Source of the DNA: Bacteroidales bacterium UBA5342 | GTDB taxonomy: Bacteria; Bacteroidota; Bacteroidia; Bacteroidales; UBA5342 | Direction of reading: 5' to 3' | Assembly (NCBI GenBank): GCA_002408065.1 | Contig: DHQI01000123.1 | Span: 10,395-32,143 of the forward strand | Length of the DNA stretch: 21,749 nucleotides | Shown here: piece after piece, positions 1 to 7,275 of the stretch | How positions within the stretch are numbered: the first letter of the stretch is position 1 | How the letters are laid out: each line of letters starts with the position of its first letter | Position numbers and translations under genes: made by a program | The notes under the pieces: generated by a model | The model's input: only the letters and a program-made list of their open reading frames with translations | Databases searched by the model: none | What the model was told of the DNA's origin: nothing

Positions 1-58
1 ATTCTAAATGCGTTTGCCCTGATCTGACGGGGAAATGATACAGTTGTTACAAATTGAT

Positions 59-66
59 TATTTTTG
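59..66 (+). promoter_or_regulatory. Candidate Bacteroidota -7 element upstream of the cyclophilin gene
   Basis: TATTTTTG matches the Bacteroidota -7 consensus TAnnTTTG and lies 47 bases before the ATG at 114. No TTTG is found at the usual 19-21 base spacing upstream; the nearest is TTG at 44-46, which is too close. The call rests on the -7 match alone. Confidence 0.35.
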
Positions 67-81
67 CTTCAAATACATTTT

Positions 82-100
82 AACCTGAACTCAGGTTTTT
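82..100 (+). promoter_or_regulatory. Small palindrome with T-run in the cyclophilin leader
   Basis: AACCTG (82-87) and CAGGTT (92-97) form a perfect 6-bp inverted repeat around AACT and are followed by TTT. It sits between the candidate -7 element and the start codon. It could be a terminator of a gene lying before the window, a weak attenuator, or a protein-binding palindrome. The sequence does not decide between these. Confidence 0.3.
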
Positions 101-113
101 AATCAAGATCCGT

Positions 114-911
114 ATGTTGAAGAAACGATTACTACTGGCTTTTTTTACAATATTAGTTGTTAACACGCTAGCGCAGAATCACCAAGTCCTGGTCAAGACT
201 AATTTTGGCAATATCACTGTGATGCTATACGATGATACTCCAGAGCATCGCGATAATTTTATGCGTCTAGTCAATAGCGGTCACTACGACGGTACTCTTT
301 TTTACCGGGTGGTCAAAGATTTTGTGGTGCAGGGAGGTTCCTCTTCTTCAAAAAAGGCCATTGAAGGCTCGCGTGTGGGCTATGGCCGTTCGGTGAATAT
401 CAACTCAGAGTTTCGCGAAAACCGTTTTCATAAAAAAGGAGCGCTATGTGCGCCGCGTCAGCCTTCGGAGGTCAATATGTTTAAGAAGTCGGATATAGGA
501 CAGTTCTATTTTGCCGTAGGGCGTATTGTGCCTTTGGCCGAATTGGAAAATATTGAACGTGCTGTGAATGTACCTATTAAGCGTAAGCTGAAAGCAAAAT
601 ACTACACGCCTCGTAAGCCGGAATTGGATTCTTTGAAACGAACAAGCCCTAGAGAGTTCAATAAGCTTTTACGTGAAATAAAGGATCAGATTGCTGTTGA
701 TTATGCTCTGGCTGAAACCCTGGAATATCCTCAGGAAATGAAAGATGCCTATACGACCATAGGTGGAATCCCATCATTAGATGGTGAGTACACCGTATTT
801 GGTGAAATTATCGAAGGAATGAACGTTTTAGATAAAATAGCTGCTCTTAAAACAGATAAAAATGATCGTCCCTACACCGATGTTAGGATGGAGCTGGAAG
901 TGATCAGGTAA
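114..911 (+). CDS. Secreted cyclophilin-type peptidyl-prolyl cis-trans isomerase with an internal insertion
   Basis: This 265-aa protein should catalyse cis-trans isomerisation of proline peptide bonds and help fold proteins in the cell envelope. An N-terminal signal peptide (about residues 1-20, ending TLA before QN) indicates export. Residues 24-75 match the first half of cyclophilins: KTNFGNITVMLY, then TPEHRDNF, then LFYRVVKDFVVQGG. The latter supplies the catalytic-site equivalents Arg65, Phe70 and Gln73. The second half resumes at LDGEYTVFGEIIEGMNVLDKI (about 224-244). Between the FYFAVG strand (about 132-137) and that point lie about 70 extra, mostly charged and helical residues, where ordinary cyclophilins have only a short loop. 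This makes the protein longer than the usual 160-190-residue family members. The insertion pattern is, to my knowledge, shared by other Bacteroidota members. Fold assignment is secure; its substrate is unknown. Confidence 0.9.
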   Translation: MLKKRLLLAFFTILVVNTLAQNHQVLVKTNFGNITVMLYDDTPEHRDNFMRLVNSGHYDGTLFYRVVKDFVVQGGSSSSKKAIEGSRVGYGRSVNINSEFRENRFHKKGALCAPRQPSEVNMFKKSDIGQFYFAVGRIVPLAELENIERAVNVPIKRKLKAKYYTPRKPELDSLKRTSPREFNKLLREIKDQIAVDYALAETLEYPQEMKDAYTTIGGIPSLDGEYTVFGEIIEGMNVLDKIAALKTDKNDRPYTDVRMELEVIR

Positions 912-1235
912 TTGACTTATAGTGACAGAATGATTCAATTTTAGCAATTTCTTTGCCCTTGAAGTATATATGGTAAACATCTTGAGAGTATAAAAAAGCA
1001 ATATTCTAAAAGCTAAATTGCTCCAAAAAAAGCTAAGTGAAAGAGATGAAGACTGAAAATAGTCAGCGAAATGTTAAAATCATATTACAAAAAAAGGCTT
1101 CAAACTCCCTGTGTAATGGGGATGTAGCGGTTTTTATTGTAAAAAGTTAATTATTTGTTAATTATTTTAATGTTAGACCTGTTTGATAATCAGAGCATTA
1201 TAATCCACTGAAAAACAGTTAGATACTTCCTTGTG

Positions 1236-1245
1236 CAAGGCCTTG
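1236..1245. promoter_or_regulatory. Palindrome upstream of the HU promoter
   Basis: CAAGGCCTTG is a perfect 10-bp palindrome about 70 bases upstream of the HU -33 element. The half-site CCTTGTG occurs twice in direct orientation across it (1229 and 1241). The position suits a regulator-binding site, but no regulator can be named. Confidence 0.25.
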
Positions 1246-1312
1246 TGAAACCTTTAAAAACGTTACAACCTATTGATAATGCAGTTTTTCGGTGATTTTT
1301 AATTCGAAAAAA

Positions 1313-1343
1313 TTTGCTCAGAGTTTATTTAACTATAAATTTG
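1313..1343 (+). promoter_or_regulatory. Promoter of the HU gene
   Basis: TTTG at 1313-1316 and TAAATTTG at 1336-1343 match the Bacteroidota -33 (TTTG) and -7 (TAnnTTTG) elements with a 19-base spacer, the expected geometry. Transcription would begin near 1350, giving a leader of about 45 bases before the ATG at 1393. This is the best-formed promoter in the window. Confidence 0.7.
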
Positions 1344-1392
1344 TGTCAAAGAAATTTTAATAATCATTAATCACATTTTAAAAATTAAAGCT

Positions 1393-1665
1393 ATGAACAA
1401 ATCTCAATTAGTTGATTCAGTTGCAGAAAAATCAGGTATCAGTAAAGCAGACGCAAAAAAAGCGGTAGAAGCATTTGTAGACTCAGTAAAAGAAACTTTA
1501 GTAGCTGGTGACAAATTAGCATTGATTGGTTTCGGTACTTTTTCTATTCAGGAAAGAGCTGAGCGCGAAGGTCGTAACCCTGCTACCGGTGCATCAATGA
1601 CTATTCCTGCCAAAAAATTGGTTAAATTCAAAGCTGGTGCTGAACTTTCAGGCGCTGTAAACTAA
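1393..1665 (+). CDS. hup: HU-family DNA-binding protein
   Basis: At 90 residues this is exactly the size of a bacterial HU subunit. HU acts as a dimer in the nucleoid, bending and compacting DNA with little sequence preference. The N-terminal helices (MNKSQLVDSVAEKSGISK onward, residues 1-37) are followed by GFGTF (46-50), the turn into the beta saddle. RNPATG (61-66) lies at the tip of the DNA-intercalating arm and carries the conserved proline (Pro63). The C-terminal IPAKKLVKFKAG matches the family ending. It is monocistronic, with a strong promoter just upstream and a terminator 15-50 bases after its stop. The family is certain; which HU paralogue it is cannot be told from the window. Confidence 0.95.
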   Translation: MNKSQLVDSVAEKSGISKADAKKAVEAFVDSVKETLVAGDKLALIGFGTFSIQERAEREGRNPATGASMTIPAKKLVKFKAGAELSGAVN

Positions 1666-1682
1666 GAATTTATAATTAAGTA

Positions 1683-1715
1683 TAAAAAGAGGCTGCCTTT
1701 GGGTGGTCTTTTTTT
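1683..1715 (+). terminator. Intrinsic terminator of the HU gene
   Basis: AAAAAGAGGCTGCC pairs with GGTGGTCTTTTT, with several G-U pairs, around a TTTG loop, and runs into a stretch of seven T. It begins 18 bases after the HU stop. The core CTGCCTTTGGGTGGT (1693-1707) recurs exactly in the terminator at 7173-7187. The A-rich upstream arm gives a T-run on the other strand too, so it may also stop the convergent regulator transcript, with weaker pairing there. Confidence 0.75.
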
Positions 1716-1725
1716 ATGCTTTTTT

Positions 1726-1755
1726 GTTGGGCTTCACCGAATGTGAACCCCAAAC
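1726..1755. repeat. Hairpin between convergent genes
   Basis: GTTGGG-C-TTCAC (1726-1737) and GTGAA-C-CCCAAAC (1743-1755) form an imperfect stem with a CGAAT loop, ten bases beyond the stop of the minus-strand regulator. On the minus strand it is followed by A residues rather than T, so it is not a canonical terminator. It may protect the 3' end of the regulator mRNA, with termination occurring in the HU terminator beyond it. Confidence 0.35.
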
Positions 1756-1765
1756 AAACTTTAAT

Positions 1766-3652
1766 CTATTCAATATTTTTCTTATAATATGAAGGGGTAA
1801 CTCCTGTTTCTTTTTTGAAAGCGGTATTGAAAGCAGATTTGCTTTTAAAACCGACTTTTTCACCAAGAAATTCGATGGTTAGATGATGATGACTAGCGTT
1901 TTTTAGTAAACGTTGGGCTTCTTCTACTCTAAGCTGATTAATGAAGGTCGGGAAGTTGCATTTATACGTATCGTTGATGATTTGAGATAGATAACGTGTA
2001 TTTGTCCCCAGTTCATCTGCCGTTTCGTTAAGGGTTAGGTTGATGTTGGTGTAAAACTTATCGTCGATTAAAGTGGCGAGTTTCTCATTTACCTCTGTTA
2101 TGATATTGTCGGCAATCTTAGATTTTTCCTTTTTTTTATGATTGTTACTCTTTTTCTCTATTGTAACGTTTTTTATTTCTATAGTTTTACGTTTAGCGTT
2201 TTTGATAGCAATGAGTTCTTCGTTTTTTCGAACTAAATCTTTGTATGATTGTACTTTTAGGCGATACTCTTTCTGGAAAAAGTAGATGAAGATGATGGTG
2301 AGTGAAAGTACTATACCTAGTGCGTAAATAATGACCTTGTTTTTAAGTATGGTTAGTTGATCTTTTTCTTTTTCCACTTTTAAGGATGCCAACTGCAGGT
2401 CTTTTCTTTCGGTTTCATATTTCTCACGTAGCTCTTCTGTGGCTTCAAATTTTTCTATGTTAAAGATGCTGTCAGAATGCAGGTCATATTTACGAGCCCA
2501 CTTATAGGCTTCTTGCCAGTCTTTTTTTGCCTCGTGTAGTTGCATCATGCCTTTGTAATGCAAGCGGTAGTCGGTATCGCCAGAGGCCAAACGTATGTTG
2601 TGCGCTTTCTCAAAACAGTTTTCAGCTTGTTGGTAGTTGCCTTTTTTATAGTGTAGCTTACCTATATTGCTGTAAGCATTGGCTTCTATTTGTGGCAAAT
2701 TGGTCTTTGTGTTGAGCTCTAATACCTCATTATAACTTTTAAGTGCCTCGTGGTTCATGTTTTGACTTTCGTATACAGCCCCTAGTTTGTTGAGGTTGTT
2801 CATAGCATAAGAGTAAGCGCCCATAGCAGTATAAATGTCCCGTGCTTTTAGGATGTATTCTTCAGCCTTTTTTACTTCTCCCATCTCTATATAGGCCGAG
2901 CCAATGTTCTCATAACTGCCGGCCACATTTATCATAATGTTTGTAGCTCCATAGTTTTCGGCGGCTATTTCATAGCATTCTATACACTTTTCATATTGTT
3001 GTTCTTCGTAATACAGATTGCCCATATTGAAGTAAGCAACTGCTATGAAGAGTTTCTGCCCCATCTTTTCGGATACTTCCAAAGCTTTTACCAAAGCATT
3101 CATGGCACTCGTATAATCAAGTAGTTGGGTATATACATTGGCTATAGTAAGCTTGCCTGCTACTATAGCACGGTCGTACTGTATGTGTTCATAGTAAGCA
3201 TTGGCCTCTTGGCACAGTAGAAGGGCTTTGTCATATTGACCCCATTCCATAAGCAAGTGTGCATAGCTTAGTTTTACTTTGCTAATAAGAGAGCTGTCAA
3301 TGTCATAAAGGTTATTATTTAGTATGGCGGTATGAGCAGAGTCTGCATAGTCGTTATCTCCCAATATTGATTTGCTATTGGCTTTCTGCATTAAACCAAC
3401 CACAAGTAAAGAGTCATGTTCTATCTTTTGAGCTTCGGTTATAGCCCGATCTATAATGATAATTGCAGAGTCAATATTGTTTTTACTTGCCACTGCTACT
3501 GATTGGGCTATCAGTTCGCCCACGTATTCTTTGTTTGAGGTGTTGATATGGGATTCCTGGCAGGAGAATAGAATCAGAGACAGATAAATAATGATGGACA
3601 GTGAGAAGTTTTTATGTCGGCTAAATAATTGGTCGAATAAGGGTATTTTCAT
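1766..3652 (-). CDS. Membrane-anchored TPR regulator with C-terminal AraC-type HTH
   Basis: This 628-aa protein resembles the Bacteroidota regulators that join a periplasmic TPR sensor to a cytoplasmic AraC-family domain. In order: a hydrophobic N-terminus (about 16-30) ending LFSC, a plausible lipobox with Cys31; a TPR superhelix from about 50 to 395, with clear motifs such as NMGNLYYEEQQYEKCIECYE and SNIGKLHYKKGNYQQAENCF; a charged coiled coil (about 396-436) like the linker of TPR sensor kinases; one transmembrane helix (about 437-459, rich in I/L/F); a lysine-rich linker; and an AraC HTH (about 520-628) with LNETADELGTNTRYLSQIIN and FGVTPSYY-type ends (here TGVTPSYYKK). The TPR part probably senses a protein or peptide outside the inner membrane. 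Target genes are unknown. It is transcribed away from 4188 and converges on HU. The ATG at 3650-3652 is preferred because it supplies the whole signal sequence. Confidence 0.85.
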   Translation of the reverse strand: MKIPLFDQLFSRHKNFSLSIIIYLSLILFSCQESHINTSNKEYVGELIAQSVAVASKNNIDSAIIIIDRAITEAQKIEHDSLLVVGLMQKANSKSILGDNDYADSAHTAILNNNLYDIDSSLISKVKLSYAHLLMEWGQYDKALLLCQEANAYYEHIQYDRAIVAGKLTIANVYTQLLDYTSAMNALVKALEVSEKMGQKLFIAVAYFNMGNLYYEEQQYEKCIECYEIAAENYGATNIMINVAGSYENIGSAYIEMGEVKKAEEYILKARDIYTAMGAYSYAMNNLNKLGAVYESQNMNHEALKSYNEVLELNTKTNLPQIEANAYSNIGKLHYKKGNYQQAENCFEKAHNIRLASGDTDYRLHYKGMMQLHEAKKDWQEAYKWARKYDLHSDSIFNIEKFEATEELREKYETERKDLQLASLKVEKEKDQLTILKNKVIIYALGIVLSLTIIFIYFFQKEYRLKVQSYKDLVRKNEELIAIKNAKRKTIEIKNVTIEKKSNNHKKKEKSKIADNIITEVNEKLATLIDDKFYTNINLTLNETADELGTNTRYLSQIINDTYKCNFPTFINQLRVEEAQRLLKNASHHHLTIEFLGEKVGFKSKSAFNTAFKKETGVTPSYYKKNIE

Positions 3653-3792
3653 TTTAAGTGATATGGTTTGGTTTTGTAAATTATAAACGGTTGATAAAGA
3701 TAATGCTTTTGTCTGTATTACGGATTCTGTGGAATGATAAAACTAATTGTTTTTTTTACAGTTAAATGTCTATTTGTGAACTATGTGTTCCG

Positions 3793-3816
3793 AAGCCCTG
3801 TGTTTATAGGCTTTTT
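3793..3816 (+). terminator. Terminator-like hairpin without an obvious upstream gene
   Basis: AAGCC (3793-3797) and GGCTT (3809-3813) form a 5-bp stem with an 11-base loop, followed by TTT and a second T-run at 3822. On the plus strand nothing recognisable lies upstream except the antisense side of the regulator gene. It could end an antisense or leader transcript, or be chance. Confidence 0.25.
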
Positions 3817-3850
3817 CGTTGTTTTTTGATAATGATTTGTTGTTGAGTGA

Positions 3851-3878
3851 ATTCAAGAATTTGTACCGATTCAAGAAT
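3851..3878. promoter_or_regulatory. Direct repeat, candidate operator
   Basis: ATTCAAGAAT occurs at 3851-3860 and again, identically, at 3869-3878, with 18 bases from start to start. It lies about 200 bases upstream of the regulator start and just upstream of a plus-strand promoter candidate. AraC-family proteins often bind paired direct repeats near helical spacing, so this could be the regulator's own site. The assignment is inferred from position only. Confidence 0.3.
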
Positions 3879-3893
3879 CCGCACAAAGTTCAG

Positions 3894-3924
3894 TTGTAAC
3901 TCTAATGAAGCTCTTGTACTTTTG
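3894..3924 (+). promoter_or_regulatory. Candidate promoter in the divergent spacer
   Basis: TTG at 3894-3896 and TACTTTTG at 3917-3924 fit the Bacteroidota -33/-7 pattern with a 20-base spacer. Transcription would start near 3931, leaving about 255 bases before the ATG at 4188. That implies either a long leader or a separate small RNA. Confidence 0.4.
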
Positions 3925-4114
3925 GTAAGCTCATTTGAAAAGTTAAGATCTAACAAGGCAATCTTTTCGTGTTAGGAGTGCGATATGTTACTTATGATGA
4001 GGTAGTTGGTGCGGAATAATATGTTTTTGTGAAAATTTTAATCAGGCCTAACTAGCAGATATACAGCGGAAAGCATCTTTTTGTTGAGGTGCGGAAAAAG
4101 TACTAATTCGCAGG

Positions 4115-4147
4115 TTGATCTTGCATGTTTACAATCCGCTATTTTTG
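4115..4147 (+). promoter_or_regulatory. Candidate promoter of the 4188 gene
   Basis: TATTTTTG at 4140-4147 matches TAnnTTTG; TTG at 4115-4117 lies 22 bases upstream, slightly long for a -33 element. The predicted start near 4154 gives a leader of about 35 bases before the ATG at 4188. Confidence 0.45.
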
Positions 4148-4187
4148 TAAGGCAATTAAAACCAGCTACAACCAATAACAGATTTTA

Positions 4188-4892
4188 ATGCAAAAGTTTT
4201 TAAAACAAAGAGGGGAGGATGTATACAAAGTATTCAAAGATGTTTTGAATGTAAAACAAGGACGCACACTTTCGTCTGATTACCGTTTAGTCCTTCAGCA
4301 AATTGGCCTCGATTTTGATATCAGCCTAATCGAAGACCTTAAAAAACAACTCATAAAAGAAGGCATTACCAGCCAAAACGGCGAACTAGGACTGGCCATT
4401 CTCCTCAGTCTTGTGGCCCTGTTTTCTGACCACCTCCTCAAGCAACGTTTCGACAAAGCAAAAAAGCGCACAACAGACAATGGCACACCTTTTTATTATG
4501 AGGTAAGCTACGACGAAATGTTTTCGCGGCACAACGTAGGTGGGTACTTGCTCATTACCCCGCGCCAGTACAAAGCCAGTGTGGTCTATTTTTATCGTAA
4601 TATGGGCAAAAATATGCTAGCCGATCCTCTCCTTTCTATGGCCGAAGGCGTAATGCATAAATCGCCAAGCATAAAACGTAGCGATATCATTCGCACACTT
4701 ACTAGCCGTCGCGAGGCCGTAAAACAGCTTACCGAAGGCATCCGTCAAAGTCATTCTACACGAAAAATATCGGATCAGGAACAGGCTTTTATCTCTATTT
4801 ATAATAGGACTCTGACGCTGGTGATTGCTTTGGGCGAAGGTGATGTGAGTCTTAACTTGGGGCGGGTAGAAGGGGAGCTACAGCTTAAATAG
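4188..4892 (+). CDS. Hypothetical protein, 234 aa, probably cytoplasmic
   Basis: I do not recognise a family. There is no signal peptide. The protein looks mainly alpha-helical, with charged helices (for example SLIEDLKKQLIKEG, residues 45-58) and a hydrophobic helix GLAILLSLVALFSDHLL (about 67-83). That helix could be a single membrane segment or a buried core helix. The middle, VSYDEMFSRHNVGGYLLITPRQYKASVVYFYRN, looks like a compact mixed alpha/beta patch. The C-terminal third is basic and then ends in an acidic tail. The central codons are unusually GC-rich: 33 of 60 bases are G or C at 4381-4440, against 19 of 60 at 5281-5340 in the next gene. That hints at different origin or strong codon selection. 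It stands alone between a possible promoter and a 93-base gap before the next gene. It looks like a real gene because the frame is long and has its own promoter candidate. Confidence 0.7.
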   Translation: MQKFLKQRGEDVYKVFKDVLNVKQGRTLSSDYRLVLQQIGLDFDISLIEDLKKQLIKEGITSQNGELGLAILLSLVALFSDHLLKQRFDKAKKRTTDNGTPFYYEVSYDEMFSRHNVGGYLLITPRQYKASVVYFYRNMGKNMLADPLLSMAEGVMHKSPSIKRSDIIRTLTSRREAVKQLTEGIRQSHSTRKISDQEQAFISIYNRTLTLVIALGEGDVSLNLGRVEGELQLK

Positions 4893-4985
4893 TACAATTA
4901 GTTTTTAGATACCAATATGGTATTCAGAATGCTTGAAAATGAATATTTATTCAAAAGAATGTTTTAAATAATCTACTAATCAAAA

Positions 4986-7118
4986 ATGAAATCAATGAAA
5001 ACCAATTACTTAATCAGTGCGGCATTGTTGTGTGCAACGATGCTTTCAGCAAAGGGCGGAGACAAAGACCTGAAAACTCGACCTCAACTTCAAAGAACAG
5101 TGCCATCTTCTGTGTTTTTATCCAGCGATGAAGCTCTTAATCAAATTTCATCATCTCCAACCTTATCCGATTTTGATAAGCAAGGTATGAAAGAGCTAAA
5201 CAACCTTCCAGTTCTTAAATCCCTACCTCTAGAAGAAGCTACTGAGGAGCTTTTGGATAGTATGGTGATAAAAGATGAAAATGGTGAAAATATAAGTCGT
5301 TATCTATACGAATATGATGCTAATGGGTATAGAAGCTTACTGTTGAATCAAGATTGGAATGATTCTACTCTTGTATGGGAGAATGATTATAAGTATGAAT
5401 ATGCTTACAATAATGATGGTCGTCAAACATTGTATGCTCATTATACCTACGATAGTGTTTGGATCTGTGATAGGAAGGAAGAAAATGTCTGGGGGGTAGA
5501 TACAGAGGGAAATACTACTGAGCTTGCTACATATTCAGAATGGGATGAAGAAAGCCAAAGCTTAATGTATACTGGCAAAACAGAGTATGTTTTTTATGCA
5601 AAAACTTACTATTATAAGCAGTATATCCATTATAAATATAGTGAAGGCACATGGCAGCCTTCTTATAAGTTTGTCCAAGATCTAAAAGAATACGGTGTTG
5701 CTTGTGAGGATGACTGTGATCGTATTTGGATAGATTATATCTGGGAAAATAACGCTTGGGTAGGACAGAGTAAGGAAGGTCATATCTATAGCGAAGACGA
5801 AAGTTATGATGAATATGTGATTGATTATGGCTGGGATAGCGATGCTATGGACTGGACGACTAAGACTGTAGATGAATTTGATGGCAGTGGTAGTTCCGAG
5901 GATGATATTATCTCTACTGCTGAATATGTGTTGAATGGCAGTGAATGGCAGGCTGTAAGCAAAACAGGGACTGATGGAGACTATACAGTTTACTATGATA
6001 TCGTAAATAACGACTTCGTAAAGACTTATAAGGATTATGTTACTTATGATGCTAATGGACTTCTGAACTCTTATGATAGATACGATTGGAATGCTGATAG
6101 AGAGAGTTGGATTCAGACAAAACAGATTTCCAATTTAAGTTGGGACAATTTATCTGGCGAATGGAGACTGAATATGTACATCGGTCTCGAATATGATAAC
6201 GAAGGTCGGTTGTTGGATAAAAAACAAATGTATCGTGGCAATAGCCAAAGTGAATGGTACGAAATCTATACTTGGAGTAACAAATATACTTATAACGAAG
6301 ATGGAACAACTTTAACACGAAGTACTTATAGTTGGTCGGGAGATGAACCAACTTTCTATGACGATACCTTTGTGTATGGTGATTATACCATTCAGGATAG
6401 TAGCTATTTTTATGGAGAAAGATCTTATAATGTAAATATTACAAAAGATGAAGCTGACGAATATCTGGTGTGGATAAATAATCTGTTTAATTTTAACTCT
6501 ACACTATACGCCATGTGGAGTATGGATAAGACATCATTATTGATACCTGTAAAACAGACTTGTATGATTGACGGGTATTCAGACAATTATTTTGAGGTAA
6601 TAGGGTACTCTGCAGACGATGTAAACACAGAATTATTGGAAGGAGATAGAATCTCTTGTACTGTAGCTGCTAATGGAGAGATTGTCGTTAATAATGATTT
6701 TGCTCTGTATGCTTATCATATTTCAGACAGTACAGCCGCAGCTTTTCTAGATTATTACAAAGCTGGTGCTACGCTTAAGCCGAATAATGCTAAACAGCCT
6801 ATTTTTGATCTCGATCATTGGGATATCCTAAACTATCAATCTAATTATTATTACTACTATTCCGATCACGAAGTGGCTGGTACGGAAGGTGCAGCTTACT
6901 CCGTAGCTGTAAAAGCCTACCCTAACCCAACCCAAGACCAGCTTATCATCTCAGGCACCACTGCCGGAAAATCGCTACGCATCGCTGACCTTAACGGGCA
7001 ATTGCAAGGCACTTATACCACTACAGATGGTGAAACAAAAATTGATTTATCGTCGTACAGTGCCGGAGCCTATATCGTGACCGTAGGAGAATACCACGTG
7101 AAAATAATCAGAAATTAA
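4986..7118 (+). CDS. Exported Tyr/Trp-rich repeat protein with T9SS sorting domain
   Basis: This 710-aa protein begins with a signal peptide (about residues 1-22, ending LSA; an alternative start is Met4). It ends with a type A T9SS sorting domain from about residue 640 (AYPNPTQDQLIISG, then SAGAYIVTVG), so it should cross the outer membrane and be surface-attached or released. The middle (about 100-500) is a run of irregular beta-hairpin repeats built on a [YW]-x-[YW]-D-x-x-G core. Examples are YEYDANGYR, YAYNNDGRQ, VTYDANGLL, LEYDNEGRL and YTYNEDGTT, commonly followed 15-20 residues later by Trp. These resemble YD/RHS-type repeats in spacing, but there is no RHS cage or toxin end. A tyrosine run (YYYYYSD) lies just before the sorting domain. 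No catalytic motif is evident; adhesion or glycan contact is possible. It has a double-hairpin terminator directly downstream, so it is probably not in one operon with 7276. Confidence 0.8.
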   Translation: MKSMKTNYLISAALLCATMLSAKGGDKDLKTRPQLQRTVPSSVFLSSDEALNQISSSPTLSDFDKQGMKELNNLPVLKSLPLEEATEELLDSMVIKDENGENISRYLYEYDANGYRSLLLNQDWNDSTLVWENDYKYEYAYNNDGRQTLYAHYTYDSVWICDRKEENVWGVDTEGNTTELATYSEWDEESQSLMYTGKTEYVFYAKTYYYKQYIHYKYSEGTWQPSYKFVQDLKEYGVACEDDCDRIWIDYIWENNAWVGQSKEGHIYSEDESYDEYVIDYGWDSDAMDWTTKTVDEFDGSGSSEDDIISTAEYVLNGSEWQAVSKTGTDGDYTVYYDIVNNDFVKTYKDYVTYDANGLLNSYDRYDWNADRESWIQTKQISNLSWDNLSGEWRLNMYIGLEYDNEGRLLDKKQMYRGNSQSEWYEIYTWSNKYTYNEDGTTLTRSTYSWSGDEPTFYDDTFVYGDYTIQDSSYFYGERSYNVNITKDEADEYLVWINNLFNFNSTLYAMWSMDKTSLLIPVKQTCMIDGYSDNYFEVIGYSADDVNTELLEGDRISCTVAANGEIVVNNDFALYAYHISDSTAAAFLDYYKAGATLKPNNAKQPIFDLDHWDILNYQSNYYYYYSDHEVAGTEGAAYSVAVKAYPNPTQDQLIISGTTAGKSLRIADLNGQLQGTYTTTDGETKIDLSSYSAGAYIVTVGEYHVKIIRN

Positions 7119-7131
7119 TATCTGCTTCCCC

Positions 7132-7205
7132 CGAAAAGGAATGGCATTCGCCAATCCTTTTTCGTCCCGGCACTGCCTTTGGGTGGTGTCGGGGCATTTT
7201 TAATT
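7132..7205 (+). terminator. Double-hairpin terminator after the 710-aa secreted protein gene
   Basis: The first hairpin pairs CGAAAAGGAATGG (7132-7144) with CCAATCCTTTTTCG (7151-7164), with one mismatch and one bulge. The second pairs CCCGGCACTGCC (7166-7177) with GGTGGTGTCGGG (7182-7193) around a TTTG loop, 12 bp with G-U pairs, followed by CATTTTTAATTT. The second is a strong intrinsic terminator. Its core is identical over 15 bases to the HU terminator. Confidence 0.85.
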
Positions 7206-7275
7206 TAAAATTCTAACGATACAAATTATAGTGAAATATCATTTTTTATTTTCTAATATATCTAATTAAAAACAC

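Larger units (their letters stand above)
912..1392. other. Non-coding spacer between the cyclophilin and HU genes
   Basis: No convincing reading frame or RNA gene is visible in these 481 bases, which are AT-rich. Its recognisable contents are a 10-bp perfect palindrome CAAGGCCTTG (1236-1245), embedded in two CCTTGTG copies 12 bases apart (1229-1235 and 1241-1247), and the HU promoter (1313-1343). A loose inverted repeat AATTGA/TCAATT just after the cyclophilin stop is too weak to call a terminator. Confidence 0.6.
3653..4187. other. Divergent intergenic region with candidate control sites
   Basis: This 535-base region separates the minus-strand regulator from the plus-strand gene at 4188. 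I see no coding frame. It contains a hairpin with T-runs (3793-3816), a 10-bp direct repeat (3851-3860 and 3869-3878), and two plus-strand promoter candidates (3894-3924 and 4115-4147). I found no TAnnTTTG element directed at the regulator gene on the minus strand. Confidence 0.55.

Noticed and set aside
4940..4953. TGAATA-TT-TATTCA palindrome in the gap before 4986
   Set aside because: In such AT-rich sequence a 14-base palindrome of this composition is weak evidence for an operator, and nothing else supports it.
4986..7118. RHS/Tc toxin-type protein
   Set aside because: The YDxxG-like units are irregular, there is no RHS core motif or C-terminal toxin, and the protein ends in a T9SS sorting domain.
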